DNA from: Epiperipatus broadwayi
Lineage: Eukaryota; Onychophora; Udeonychophora; Euonychophora; Peripatidae
Length of the DNA stretch: 64,000 nucleotides
Direction: 5' to 3'
Assembly (NCBI GenBank): GCA_028023455.1
Contig: JAQFVV010000186.1
Coordinates: 1,764,700-1,828,699, forward strand
The stretch's first letter is position 1. Every line of letters begins with the position of its first letter. The notes beneath the pieces were generated by a model. The model was not told the DNA's origin, did no database searches, and saw only the letters and a program-made list of their open reading frames with translations. Positions 13,008 to 24,914 of this stretch are shown here, piece by piece. The position numbers and the translations under genes are program-made.

Positions 13008-13330
13008 GTCAATTGGATGGACGGTTGAAGAGTTGGAGTGTGTAGTAGATTGGAGCCTGTCCATTAAAGTATGAAGATTGTCTATCTTAATATATATCTG
13101 AGCACTTATAGTATATATGTGTGGGAGATGATAATCTCGACCAACTGATGATTGCTGGTTTAGCATGAAATACGTATATTGGTGATTATTTATCTTTTCA
13201 GCATTTATGTGCTTGAGTGTATCGGTGTTATTAGATAGTGTGGAGAGTGATGGGTCGTCTGAAAATCTGTGCTCATGTACCCTATATATTACATATATAG
13301 ACACAGGTATATAACAAGCCTGTTTTCAGT
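13008..13330 (-). repeat. FB1 right arm (inverted partner)
   Basis: Near-identical reverse complement of 12650-12930, separated by roughly 80 bp. It reads on the minus strand as a 105-codon open frame (12987-13304) with the same MLNQQSSVGRDYHLPHIYTI peptide. Together with the left arm it forms a head-to-head palindrome. Both outer flanks carry ACTGTGTATATA, which may be a remnant of a shared target or of the element end. Confidence 0.75.
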
Positions 13331-13349
13331 TATTACACTGTGTATATAG

Positions 13350-15190
13350 TAAAAACAACTATTTTTTTTATTACTGTATTAAAATTAACAATATGTCCAA
13401 TACCAATTGAAATAAATAATTGCATTTCAATTTTTTAGCAAAGATAAAAGAATAATAATGAAATAGAATTGATTTACAATTAAAAGTAAATATCTATTAG
13501 CCAAGTAATGTTAATCTCAAGTCTAATCACTATTTTTAGAAATGCAGTCTACTATTTTAATAATGTGGCATTTTAAATTAAAACAGATCAAAATTAATCC
13601 GAATTAGAATGTTTAGACAATAAAAAAATTCTTTTAAAAACAATAATTTTTTTGTTTATCTGAAAATTTTAATCTTATAATCATTTGAGATAGCTAAAAG
13701 CTTTAAAAAAAAAAAATTGAATTATTTCTGGAAATGCATAAATTATATCATTAACTGGATTCTTTAGTTTTGATCGGAAAATTTTTGGATCTTTTTTTAA
13801 TTGCCTTTAAACAATATATTTTTCTCTTTTCAAATAATTTTATTTGACCTATGAGCGAATACAAAGAAAACAACAGAAAATATCTAGTTGATGTTACAGA
13901 GTGATGTATACAAAGAAAGATTGATTTAAAAAATCAGTAGGTTATAAAAGAAGTGTTAATAAATCGTTAAAAGTTGGATGCGGGGTGGATAGATGATTCG
14001 TCTTGCCTATATTCAAATACAAGTGTTAATAAGCTTTGTTTTGGTGAGTAATGAGTGATGGATTTTATTGACCCTTAATTGTTATTTTCTAACAGTCTAT
14101 TTAGGGGGTGGTTGATCAGGTGCTGTCTAAGCCAGTTGGGGGTTCCCAGATTAGTAAAACTTCATGACATTTAGTCCTTAATTCATAAACAGAGTGAACC
14201 AAAAATAAGTATGTAGTAGTATACAATACTTTTATTTTTCAGTTTATTTTTTCTTATTTTGCATATGCTGAAGAGTATGGTAGGATATCTGAATAAAGAA
14301 TGAAGAAAGTGGATTCTGAAGCAATATTAAAAGACTGAAAATGCCAACAAGATATACAGAGCAAAGCAAGCAAGATCTAATATCACTTCCAACACAAATA
14401 ATAACATCATAACAGAAATAAGTTTGATGTAATAGTTTTAAACATTAATACATTAAAATCTAGCTTCCTTGAACAGCCCACACAGAAGAATATGAGAGTG
14501 ATTCTGATATTGATGAACATCCAGAAAAAAAAATCCATGAGACATGTATCTCAGGAATTATCTTTATGTAAATATTCTTAATATTCTGCAATGCTTAATG
14601 CATAAATTAAAATTAAAGCATACCATCATTCATAACTTAGTTTGTTTTAATGATAGGGGAACTGCCTTTGCAAAATCTTTCCACTGCATTGAATTTGGTG
14701 ATAGACAGCACTTATGGATTTCCACTTTTACTTGACTTCACATCTATCTTTTTGTGAAAGAATAGGATTTATTTTGAGAAAAATTTTCTTACAATAGAAC
14801 TGATTTCACAAGAATTTATCATATTGGTGCTAAATGAAAATTGCATGTTACTAAATATCACAGAATCAATCAGAGACAGGTTCTAAAAATAATGCAATAT
14901 AGATGGAAGAGATTCCTTCAAGTGTCAAAGTATTCTAATTAAATGTATCCTAGTCAACACTATATAATAAATTATTACATTTTGATTTAATATTTGAATA
15001 CAATATAATATTAACAGATACATAAACTTCCCTTAAATGAATAATAATATATTTATATGTGCTGACACACAATTAAAGGCGAAACATTTCTCGAAAACAC
15101 TAAACCACCTTAATATTATAAATTCCCATTTCAGTTTTATTTTAACTGCATGTTAGCACATATAAATATATATTTGAATACAAATACAAT
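13350..15190. other. Gene-free stretch
   Basis: No supported gene. A 63-codon frame at 14544-14735 and its upstream sequence (14340-14540, with an acidic ESDSDIDEHP-like peptide in one frame) are less AT-rich than their surroundings and might be a very old coding remnant, but I recognise no family and the frames are broken. Confidence 0.45.
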
Positions 15191-15194
15191 TTAT

Positions 15195-15665
15195 ATACTT
15201 GAAAATTTATTTGTAATTATAAGGGAACTTGAAAAGTCTGTGCTCAAATATCTTACAATTACATCTATAACTCCAAGAATATAAATTATACTTGTATTCA
15301 AATATTACAGATTCAGTCTGAATCCTGCCTATCCCTTTTCTGTGTACTTAAATGGACAAGGTTCTATACATGAAGGGTTAGAATTATTTAAAGTCAACAT
15401 GGGAATGACAATAACACTGGCATCAACAAGAGATTTAACTTTTCCATCATCAGATTTTCAATGGTATGGATAGCTGAAGAATTTGAGGTTGGAATAGACT
15501 GAAGCCTGTTCAATAAAATTTGAAGATTTTCTATCTTAATATAAATTGAGAACTGATTCAGAATAGAATACATATATTGGATGTCATTCAACTTTTTCAC
15601 ATGTGTGTGGTCATGTGTATGTTGTATGAGGTGGCTAAAGGGAGTTTGAAATGTCTGTGTTCTAA
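15195..15665 (-). repeat. Divergent FB1 copy
   Basis: The 68-codon minus frame at 15394-15600 reads LNQFSIYIKIENLQILLNRL, then SNSSAIHTIENLMMEKLN and SFPC. Against other FB1 copies it keeps YIKI.NL..L..RLQS...SNSS.IH.IENLMME while the nucleotides differ at many sites. The left flank (GAACTTGAAAAGTCTGTGCTC, split here) matches the FB1 boundary at 8.33 kb. It therefore belongs to an older or separate subfamily. Confidence 0.6.
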
Positions 15666-15669
15666 TTCC

Positions 15670-17470
15670 TTATAACTATATTTTGATTTACAAGTACCAA
15701 ACTTACTCCACCCACAATTTTGATATGATCTGCTCTAGATAAATATAGTAATGATTATTTTAATTAAACATGCACACATGGAATAATTCAACTTCATTTT
15801 TCTTTTTCCATGCATATCTTTTATAGATAAGTAAAAAAATTATTTTATTTTAATCATGAATAAAATTATGTATTGAGTTAATCACATAACATATAATTAG
15901 TTTTGGCATTCATTTTATATTGTAAATTGTATTCATGTCCTGCATTAAAAATTGAAAGTTGTTTTATTGCAGTATTAAGTTTAATTTACTGTATATATAT
16001 TGTACCATCCATCGGTATCTTAGGGTTTATATGATTTATGTTTTTCATATTCGGTGACCAAATCACATTTGCTTTGATAATTTCCTCATTAGAATATACC
16101 AGCTAATTTTATCGAATGCAATTATTTTTCCTGGTCACAAAACCCACTTAATATAACTAAACTTGAATAACAGTTGAGGACAGAACCAGTTTTTAATTAT
16201 ACTTGAAAGGCACCAGAATTCTGTACAAGAATCGACTGGCCTACCCCTCTATCTTTATTAGTTATTAATATAAAATCCTTTGCTACACCCAGATGATTTG
16301 TATTTTCTAATAGAACATTGGAAATTTATTTGTAAAGTAGTAATTGTCGAATTTAAATAATTTTATCCAATTAATAATAAACATCCAAATAGACTACAAT
16401 GCAAGTTATATTCCTATGATTTATTAACTTATAATTATGATTATTTTAAAAACTAAATAGAGAACAGCAGTTTGAAACAAATAAATGGCTATTAAACACT
16501 GCTGTTTTTAAAATGTTGATTCTTATTTTATATAGTCTGATGTAACTCAGCATTTTCTATTCTTAAAGTTCAAGAAAGTGATCACTTAAATGATAAAATA
16601 AAGTATCTTATCAGTAAGTTGGATTGTTCAATTTATAACACTGTGAGGGATCAATTAGACTCTCTTATTGCAGCTTGTCGGTAGTCCAGCTTTCAAGATT
16701 TAGGTAGGTGATGGGTTCACTCTGGAAGAAATATCGGCAAATGAACTTTCTCTACTCACACATATTATCATGATTCACTATGCTTGGTGAGAATAACTTT
16801 TTATGACTTCATAGATTCAATTTTATAGTAAACTATTTTTTTTAGAAGGTGAAGATCTAAGATGCAAGATGCATGACGTATTTGCTTTTATACCCCTCCC
16901 TGATTTTAGTCATCCATGCACATCCTATTGACACCTTTTAACATTGACAAATTTTAAAAGTAATTTTGTTCCCAAAGTCATCTTTTTCCCCTTTGGTGAC
17001 CATCTTTGATATTAGTGATAGAATTCTGTGACTTTAGCTTTCAAGTATTCGCTAATTAATTTGCAATAAAAATTATATCCTTATCTTAGCAAAAATCCAA
17101 GTAAGGTCTGGTTATTCTCTTTATCTTAAAAAATATATAACCTATGTTGTATAAAAAAATACAATTAGATAAAGATTTGAAAAGGAAAAAAATATTTTTT
17201 TTGTTAATTTGATAATTTACCAATTTTTATTTCCCAATGCAAAACTTATACCAAAAATATGGTACAATACCTCTGCTGGTAGGGACAAAAATAAAATAGG
17301 GTGTTTAACATTTTTTCAATTCTTAATAACATTTAACTTTCCCAATTAATCATCCTAATACTGAATTTTATTCAGTAATGTATATCTGGGGTCTTCAGGG
17401 TTTAAGTCCATACTGTTTATTCTACAGAGCAGCTATCTGTTCAGATAACTTGCCCTCTAATGCCTAAATG
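15670..17470. other. Gene-free; may hold a lost LTR
   Basis: Lies just beyond the 3' end of the minus-strand Gypsy pol, so a 3' LTR would be expected here. I could not find a matching second LTR or clear TG...CA ends. The stretch 16600-16800 is somewhat less AT-rich. Confidence 0.4.
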
Positions 17471-17659
17471 CACTAACATTGTATGTTTCCTCCTCTCCCC
17501 TTTCATTTGTGAGAGTAAATGCATTTGGGCCATTCTCCCTAACTATCTGACATGGTCCTTCATACAAATTCTGAAACTTTTTAGATACCCTTCTCTGTTT
17601 GGATTACTGGGTTTATTCTAATCCATACCTTGTTCCCTTTATTGAAACTGATGGTTTAT

Positions 17660-18600
17660 GGACCCTTCCTATCTTCTTATGTCAGCAGCATGCCTTATCG
17701 TCAACATTTCCTTCTTCTTATTGATCTCTTTATTGATACATTTGGGGGTGACTGATAACTTGGCTTTGTACAGTCTCAGCACAAGTTGTCGGAACTGTAG
17801 TTCAATAGATGCAAAATCTATGTATTTTTTATCAGTCCAGTTGATGTAATTAACCACCCATGGCAACTGTTTTACCCACTCCCTGTGATTCAATCATGTG
17901 TATACTCTAAAAAGACATCCCAATTCTCTCATCACCCATTCACATTGGTTTAACTGAGGATTATGAATAGATGATAACATGTACTGTATTTTCATTCCCT
18001 CTATCCACTCCCATGATTCAGTCACTATAAAAGGAGTCTCATAGTCAGATAAAACAGCCCTCCATTTATCTACTTTAGGAAAATGTTGCATCTTTAATAT
18101 TTGTATGGTGTTTCTTGCATTAGCCTGCAACATAGGGTATGCAGACATCCACTTTGAAAAAATATCATATATTGCTAATACCTATCTCATTCTTTGGAAC
18201 ACGGGTAGTGACCTGTAAAAATCAATAGCTATCACATCATCAGGTTTTTTAGAAATTATTAAGTTCAATGTATCGACATATGATCTGCTGCAGGTCTGGT
18301 TTTCTGGCACACTTCACATTCTTTCAATGCATTGGCTATCTGATGCGCTATCTGATATTTCATACTTGGCCAGTAAAATCATGTTTTCAACAATCATTCT
18401 ACTTTACAAACTCCATAATGCCCATATGGGCAGTGGGTATACATAGTTAACTTATCTCTTAAGCCCTTAGGCACTATTATTTTCCATGTTTCGTCTTTAT
18501 TATCCATTATGTACCACAACATCCTCTCTATAAAGCAATACCTTTTCCCATTTTTTTCAGAGTAACTTTCTGAATCCATCTTCACTTTCTGCTATTTCTA
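17660..18600 (-). pseudogene. Gypsy integrase fragments
   Basis: Three minus-strand pieces. At 18394-18585, LRDKLTMYTHCPYGHYGVCK resembles the family's H-x-x-x-x-x-G-H-x-G pattern of the integrase zinc-binding domain, with the two cysteines expected beyond a stop. At 17894-18148 (plus upstream codons reading IYDIFSKW) the core shows MSAYPMLQANARNT, VLSDYETPFI (the second catalytic aspartate region; families have S-D-x-G-x-x-F), and SSIHNPQLNQCEWVMREL (families have Y-H-P-Q-x-N-G-x-x-E-R), so the catalytic glutamate is recognisable. At 17669-17893 comes WVKQLPWVVNYIN, the conserved post-core helix. Stops separate the pieces. Confidence 0.85.
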
Positions 18601-19341
18601 GATTATCTATAATTCTTTGGTATCTGGAACCTTGTTTCTGTTTGTCACCTAAGGGTCTAAGTTCATCTTCAATGAATATATTTATTTCTACTATGCCTAG
18701 TACCCCAGACTTATGTCTTCAATCTACAAATTGCTAGAGACCTCAGGACCCGGATTGCAACTTAAAAGCATCTGCCACCTCATTTTCTATTTCTTTACAA
18801 CATTGTAAAGAGTAGTTAAATTTTTGAAGAAAAAAGTTCCAATGAACTAACCTACTATTGGTCAGATAACTGTGGTTAAGAATTCCAGACTATGACCCTA
18901 TCAGAAATTGCTAAAATCTCTGGAATTCCCATATCACTATCAATGTCCCCTTCTCTGTTACAGAATAATTAATCTCTGCCCCCTTTAAGAGTCTGATAAT
19001 TAAATACATTATACCTTGGCTACCATCTTCCTGAGTTTGCATCAGTGCTGTCCCCAACCCATATTCACTGTTGCTGACTTGCACTATGAAAGGTTTTTTT
19101 TAAAAGTTAGGATAGATCAACATCACCTGGCTCAAAATTTTCTTCTTGTTCATTTTGAATATGGCTTCATGTGTGTCCATCCATTCCCATGGAATATTTT
19201 TTCATAATAGCTGCAGCAAAGGCTTCATCTGTTGCAAAGTTCCGGTAAAATTTGCAATAAATATTACAAAGCCCTAAGAATGACCAACTTGTCTTATTGA
19301 CCTAGGGGATGGGAATTCCCTAATTGATTGTATTTTATAGT

Positions 19342-19992
19342 TTAATTTCTTTTCTGATGATCCAATGTTCTAAAAAAACTTACTTCTGCTGCAGCTATAC
19401 AACTTTTTTGTAAATTAATTTGAATGTCCTTAACCTCAACATTGTTGTAAAAACATTTGAAGCTTAAATGCTCTGTTGGGATTTTTGATGCAATGATGAC
19501 ATCATACACATAAATGGTAACCAAATTATTTATTTCTGGAGATAGTACCCTATCCAAATCTTTCAACAACTTGGCCTCACTGTTGTTTAAACCCAATGGC
19601 ATTCTGTTAAACTGGTAAGATATGCCATTATATCTGAAAGCCATATACTTGTGGTCTGCTGGGGATAGTTTGATCTGCCAATACCTGGAAGTCAGGTCTA
19701 ATATTGAAAAAAAATTTTCATCATGGAACCTGTTTAATAATTCATTTTTGAGTGGAGGGACATTCTGATCAAGCCAGATAATCCTATTTAACTGTCTACC
19801 ATCTAAACTTAGTCTTACTGACACATTTTTTACTATTACTAACAGGTTGTTATATATGATGATGATCCCTTCATTATAACCCCCATTCTTCAATTTTTGA
19901 CAAATTTTCAACCTCTGTTCTATGTTGATGAGGTATGAGATAAGATCATGCTTGGCATGGTGTTCTATCAATAATCTTAATTCAGTGTTCAT
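19342..19992 (-). pseudogene. Gypsy reverse transcriptase fragment
   Basis: A 216-codon open piece of reverse transcriptase, which would copy the element's RNA into cDNA. Visible landmarks are the LDLTSRYWQI motif (about residues 98-107, containing the first catalytic aspartate), the FNRMPLGL block (128-135), and YVYD at 161-164 where the family has Y-x-D-D, so one of the two active-site aspartates is replaced by tyrosine. The expected P-F-G/A-L-x-N-A-P-x-T-F motif is degraded to LGLNNSEAKLL. The first ATG is only the first one in an open stretch, not a real start, because upstream pol should be continuous with protease. The product would be inactive. The GYNEGII text near residue 38 probably descends from the family's G-x-I-x-x-S-x-S-P-x-x-S-P region. 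Confidence 0.85.
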
Positions 19993-20389
19993 ACCCCTTA
20001 ATTATCCCCAGCCTATCTGAAAATTTTGTGCTACATCTTTAATAATTTTTTCAATGGTTTTTCCCACTCATCTTTATTGGTTTTCCCCTTGTTCCATATC
20101 TTTGCTTGTGCCCTCTCTGTTTTACATTGGATACTACATACTTCTCTCAGCAATGTTCTTCCTTTCATCTAAACTTGACTAATTTTTATGAAACTTGACT
20201 ACTTTTTATGTGATATTGACTTCTTTATAGTTGATCAGACACCCTGTTTTACACATGAAATCTGATCTAATTATATCATATACAAGTCCCTTCAATATCA
20301 GAAAAAACATGTTGGATATCTCTCGTTACTACTCTTATTCGTACCCACACCTGTTTTATCTCTAGATGGGCCTTTTATTATATTTTAAC

Positions 20390-21000
20390 TGCAAAACACA
20401 TGGAGAAAATAATTCAAGGGAAATTGAAAATTTTATTATTGTAGTCAATTAGGCAGGTTTAGGTTATTATTTTCTTAAGACTCTTAATATTAAATATTCT
20501 CTGCATTGTCTTAAAATTTACACTGAAGCAAAACTGGATATGTCATCTTAGAATTTCCAGTGGCAAGTGAAATTGGCACATTTATTAAACTGAATTACAG
20601 AATTTCACTAATATTGAATCAAATGTCAACCCAATTTTTGATTTATTAATGTATGTGTTAATCACATTGTGAATTGAACTTATAATGTGTTAATTATTAA
20701 ACAGTTCCCTTAACTAATAAATATATGAAATCCATATATGTGATAAAAATAAAAAGCAATGTTTATCCTCAACTTCTTTAATTTCCGAAATATTCAAAGC
20801 ATTTAGAGTTAACAGAAGAAAACTACTATTATTTATTAATCCAGAAACATATTAGAATTACTCATGTGGTGAAAAATATTCATCACTTATATAATGCTGC
20901 AGATTTCAAATGGATGCAATCAAGATTTCATTCTCTTTGTTTCACAAGAAGAAATGTGAATAAAGGTTTATGTAATGATCGTTTATTATTATTAATATAT
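20390..21000. other. Gene-free AT-rich DNA
   Basis: Nothing recognised between the Gypsy remnant and the hairpin motif at 21.07 kb. Confidence 0.6.
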
Positions 21001-21004
21001 TGCT

Positions 21005-21110
21005 TATAACACTTTTTCTTATACACTTTAATGCAATAAATTTTCTTAAAAACTTCTTTATTCTCCTTACAGTTTCGACTGTCCAGCAGTCTTTATCAGA
21101 GCTATAATAT
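21005..21110 (-). repeat. PLE-like 3' hairpin fragment
   Basis: The minus strand (21072-21099) reads CTGATAA, A, a five-base stem GACTG, loop CTGGA, CAGTC, then GAAAC. The same block with neighbouring TTTTCTTA..AAAC-type flanks occurs at 24.95-25.15 kb. It is probably an end fragment of a Penelope-like or dependent element. Confidence 0.45.
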
Positions 21111-21833
21111 TATATGTATTGTAATATTATATACATTATAGATATAAAAACTAGTTTGTGTAGATAATGAAACTCATGATATAAATATAAACTTGTTCTG
21201 AATATATAAAAAAAAGGTAAGGGTAATCTTATTTAGTGTAAATTTTGTTCATATTCTGAATATGAACACAGATAAAAAAGTTTAAATATCTCACAATAAA
21301 TTATTACAATTTTATCTTGGAATATTTTTCTTTCTAGTTGATAAAAGCTACAATTGGTGAATAGTAATAAATGGGTAATATCCAACTCTAGTTAATTTAA
21401 GTGCATTAGATATGGTATTTGAGATGTAACACTTAACTAATTAATAGCTAATAACATTTATAGTTGTGGGTCATTCTCGAATAGATTATGATAATTATAA
21501 TTTTTATGTGTTAAACAGTAATATATTTTATTTAATTGTACAGAATAAGGGGGTAACAGGGATAGAAAAACATCACCAATAAATGAATAAATATGAATAC
21601 AGTAAGTGAAGATGAGAAAAGATTCAGCATCTGAACTAAATAATAAGCAACATGTGACCTAATAAACATAATAACATCAAGAGTAATAATCAAGAGTTAA
21701 TAGTAATCAGTAGTAACTAGATTTAAGAGTGATACACTATAAAATCTTAGACTACTCATTATCTGGCAATGCCAAACTTAGGATATAATATTATAAAAGC
21801 AATTGTTAATATTTCAACTGCATACATATACGT

Positions 21834-21983
21834 ACATAAGTGCTAATGATAATTCTACATCAAAAATGCTGGGTTTATATCAGGGTAGAACATCATTATA
21901 ATGCTAGCATACATAAGTGCTAATGATAATTCTACATCAAAAATGCTAGGTTTATATCAGGGTAGAACATCATTATAATGCTA
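21834..21983 (+). repeat. Tandem duplication, two 77-bp units
   Basis: ACATAAGTGCTAATGATAAT starts at 21834 and again at 21911. The units differ at about one site up to ATAATGCTA at 21983. A recent simple duplication. Confidence 0.95.
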
Positions 21984-22016
21984 AGAATTAACTGGTATTT
22001 AAGTATACTGGTATTA

Positions 22017-23073
22017 GACCATCAAACATCACATGATCACCATCTCTATACTAGCACATAATTTGTTGTAAACAAAGGCAAAACTCCCCATACAGTAGTG
22101 CCACCCTGTGCCAAACAGAGTAATCAATGGATGCCAGAAGGCTTGTGCATAAAATCCCTATCTAGTACCTACTCATCCAATATCCCCAGACTAGTTTCTG
22201 GCTTGTGGCCATCATCAGTGAGGAGCCTTGGATCTGAGAGCACTGCACCTAGATCTTAGGATCTAATGCAACTCTCAGCAGCCAACTTTTAACTCTAATT
22301 TACTACAAAACTATGAGAATAAAATTGAAAGCATTGTTAATATCTTCAATCTAAGCTCAATAGTTTATATAATTATATGGGTCTGAACTCAATTCAGCAC
22401 CCATACATTTTGGTGTCTTTGGCTCTTAAACAACCATAGCCACCACTATCCTATTAGGCAGGATTGGTGTTAAACCATCAAACATCACATGATCACCATC
22501 TCTATACTAGCACATAATTTGTTGTAAACAAAGGCAAAACTCCCCATACAGTAGTGCCACCTTGTGCCAAACAGAGTAATCAATGGTACTACTGTATGGG
22601 GAGTTTTGCCTTTGTTTACAACAAATTATGTGCTAGTATAGAGATGGTGATCATGTGATGTTTGATGGTTTAACACCAATCCTACCTAATAGGATAGTGG
22701 TGGCTATGGTTGTTTAAGAGCCAAAGACAACAAAATGTATGGGTGCTGAATTGAGTTCAGACCCATATGACTATATAAGCTATTGAGCTTAGATTGAAGA
22801 TATTAACAATGTTTTCAATTTTATTCTCATAGTTTTGTAGTAAAGTAGAGTTAAAAGGTGGCTGCTGGAGGGTTGCATTAGATCCTAAGATCTAGGTGCA
22901 GTGCTCTCAGATCCAAGGCTCCTCACTGATGATGGCCACAAGCCAGAAACTAGTCTGGGGATATTGGATGAGTAGGCACTAGATAGGGATTTTATGACAA
23001 GCCTTCTGGCATCCATTGATTACTCTGTTTAGCACAGGGTCGCACTACTGTATGGCGAGTTTTGCCTTTGTTT
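22017..23073. mobile_element. HP palindromic retroposon, 1.06 kb
   Basis: A nearly symmetrical inverted repeat. The left arm starts ACCATCAAACATCACATGAT and the right arm ends GTTTTGCCTTTGTTT. The symmetry centre of the large arms lies near 22590, and the left side additionally carries a second copy of the terminal module (about 22472-22588) repeating 22018-22135. Flanks are AGTATACTGGTATTA (22002-22016) and AGTATATTGGTAATA (23074-23088), 13 of 15 matching, which I take as a target-site duplication. No ORF of note and no poly(A). The right arm holds CTGATGA, TGGC-CACAA-GCCA, GAAAC (22926-22950), a hammerhead-core-like string, mirrored on the minus strand at 22194-22218. Shorter relatives with the same ends lie at 23.65, 29.26 and 57.27 kb. 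Confidence 0.85.
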
Positions 23074-23647
23074 AGTATATTGGTAATAAATAAATTAGTT
23101 ATTATCATAAAATCTATCAAGTGTTTGAATTTGTAACTTTTATGACTTTGGCACCATCCAAATAAATCTAAAAAGCATCAGATGGAATCCACAGTATACT
23201 TGTGCGTATTTCAATTAAGTTTTAATTTTAACTTTGGGGTCACAAGGATCCTGATAAGAGTGAACAAGAAAAAATAAATACAATAATTAGCCCATTTTAG
23301 CATTTAATAACTTCACAGAAATAACTTTAAATCACGGGGAAATAATTAAATTTATCAATTAAACATAATAATAAAATGAAAGACCTGATCAAATATTCTA
23401 CAGTACAAACAGATTATTCTGATTTTGACTAGTCACAAATAGATTGAAAAACTAAACTATTCATTAACAGTATTTAAATTGTAGTTTACAGATATATAAA
23501 TTGTAATAAGTAATAAATAAACATGTATATGTATGTACACTTGTGCATTTCTAATAACATAAAATATTCCAATCGTTAATAAACCAATAATTATTATTTT
23601 ATTTTAACCAAATATAAATTATTCAATGTTTAACATATATATGTAAG

Positions 23648-23845
23648 AGATATTAAAACAGGCAAAAATCTCCATACAGTAATGCACTCAGTGTAAGCCA
23701 GAGTAATCAATGGATGCCAGAAGGCTTGTGCATAAAATCCCATCTAGTGCCTACTGATCCAATATCCCCAGACTAGTTTCTGGCTTGTGGCTGACAAAGC
23801 CTTGAATTTGAGAGCACTGCACCTAGAAGAAATGGTGATCATGTG
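23648..23845 (-). mobile_element. HP copy, short form, with TSD
   Basis: In minus orientation it starts with CACATGATCACCATTTCTT and ends with GTATGGAG...TTTTGCCTGTTTTAAT, the two constant HP ends. The first arm is deleted, so this copy has only one half of the palindrome plus the start. Flanking ATATATGTAAG is present at 23637-23647 and again at 23846-23856, an exact 11-bp target-site duplication. The CTGATGA part of the hammerhead-like core is missing, but GCCACAAGCCAGAAAC remains. Confidence 0.8.
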
Positions 23846-24395
23846 ATATATGTAAGTGCACACATGCATGCATATTCGAATATAAAAATAAAATGTTTCA
23901 GTTACTAATTTTTTTATCTTGCAAATGCAGTTATTATTTCTGATAAACATTTTAGCAGAAAGAAACTTTTATTCAGCTTTTTGAATGTCCTGCTTGAATG
24001 TTTCTTGGTTTTAGCTTTTGACTTTAACATACAAACATAAAGAAAAATTTCTGAATTTATTTTTATAATTCCAAAAATCTTTCATGATAATAAATTCTAA
24101 GATAATAACTAGAGTTTTAATTCTTTAAAGACTTAAAACTGTTCAATCACTTTTCTTTTTTTTCTTGAATATTTTTCTCATTAGCTAGATAATTTATTCA
24201 ACAATTATTTACTTTTAAAAAAAATCAATATTATAATGAATAAACACTTTTTCTTAGGCAGTAAAAAGAAATAGATTTTCATTTATATCAGAATTAATAA
24301 TTGAAATCATAAATCATTATTAATACATATATTACTTACTTAACAATTTCTTCTATATGTGCTTTATATATTAGTGTACTCTATTTTAGGCATTT

Positions 24396-24398
<3 letters not shown>

Positions 24399-24439
<41 letters not shown>
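24399..24439. repeat. (TA)n microsatellite, ~20 units
   Basis: The longest TA run in the window. It would extrude a cruciform easily. Confidence 0.95.
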
Positions 24440-24441
<2 letters not shown>

Positions 24442-24914
24442 CTGTATCTTCATGCACATATAAAGTAGCATATGAATAAAATACATGGGAATTTCAAGAT
24501 TAGTAGGTTATCATTTTATTGTATCTTATCTGGGTTTATATATATTTATAGTAATGCTGGAAGGCTTCAACTCTGTTCAGCTTCTGTATGATTTCATAAA
24601 TTTTAGCCAGGTAAGAAGTCTAGTGCACACATATGAGCTTTGAAACACTACAGAATATAACATTCCTTATTTATCTGGGTGTTCAAACTTGACCAATGTG
24701 GAAACTAGTAGCAAGCACACATTTCTGTCCTCTTTCAAATCTAATCTCTAATTAAAAATCAATTCACTATTTATAGTGTATAGTGAAATTTAAAAAGAAA
24801 GCAATTACAATAAGTTATTTCATCCTGATTAATTAAAACAAGATAATAATTTTAATTACCAGAAATATTACCAAAATCAACTTTTTCTTTATTTTTGCTA
24901 TAATATCTTATATA

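Larger units (their letters stand above)
17480..20380 (-). mobile_element. Ty3/Gypsy LTR retrotransposon remnant (pol)
   Basis: The minus strand carries a broken pol in canonical order from high to low coordinates: reverse transcriptase (19342-19992), a degraded RNase H region (about 18600-19340), the integrase zinc-binding HHCC segment (about 18300-18590), the integrase core (about 17894-18260) and a C-terminal integrase tail (about 17480-17700, with a KGNKVWIR-like and TEKG-like text). The RT-RH-IN order identifies Ty3/Gypsy and not Ty1/Copia. Stops and frameshifts separate every domain. No gag, protease or paired LTRs were found, so the element is incomplete and inactive. Confidence 0.9.

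Noticed and set aside
14320-14760. Transposase fossil (acidic ESDSDIDEHP-like peptide)
   Set aside because: Too short, frames broken, and no recognised catalytic motif.
21834-21983. CRISPR-like array
   Set aside because: Only two adjacent units without spacers; eukaryotic context.
22017-23073. Ordinary cut-and-paste foldback DNA transposon
   Set aside because: The short copies end asymmetrically (leader only on one side), and 11-15 bp duplications are longer than typical for TA or hAT-type elements; not fully excluded.
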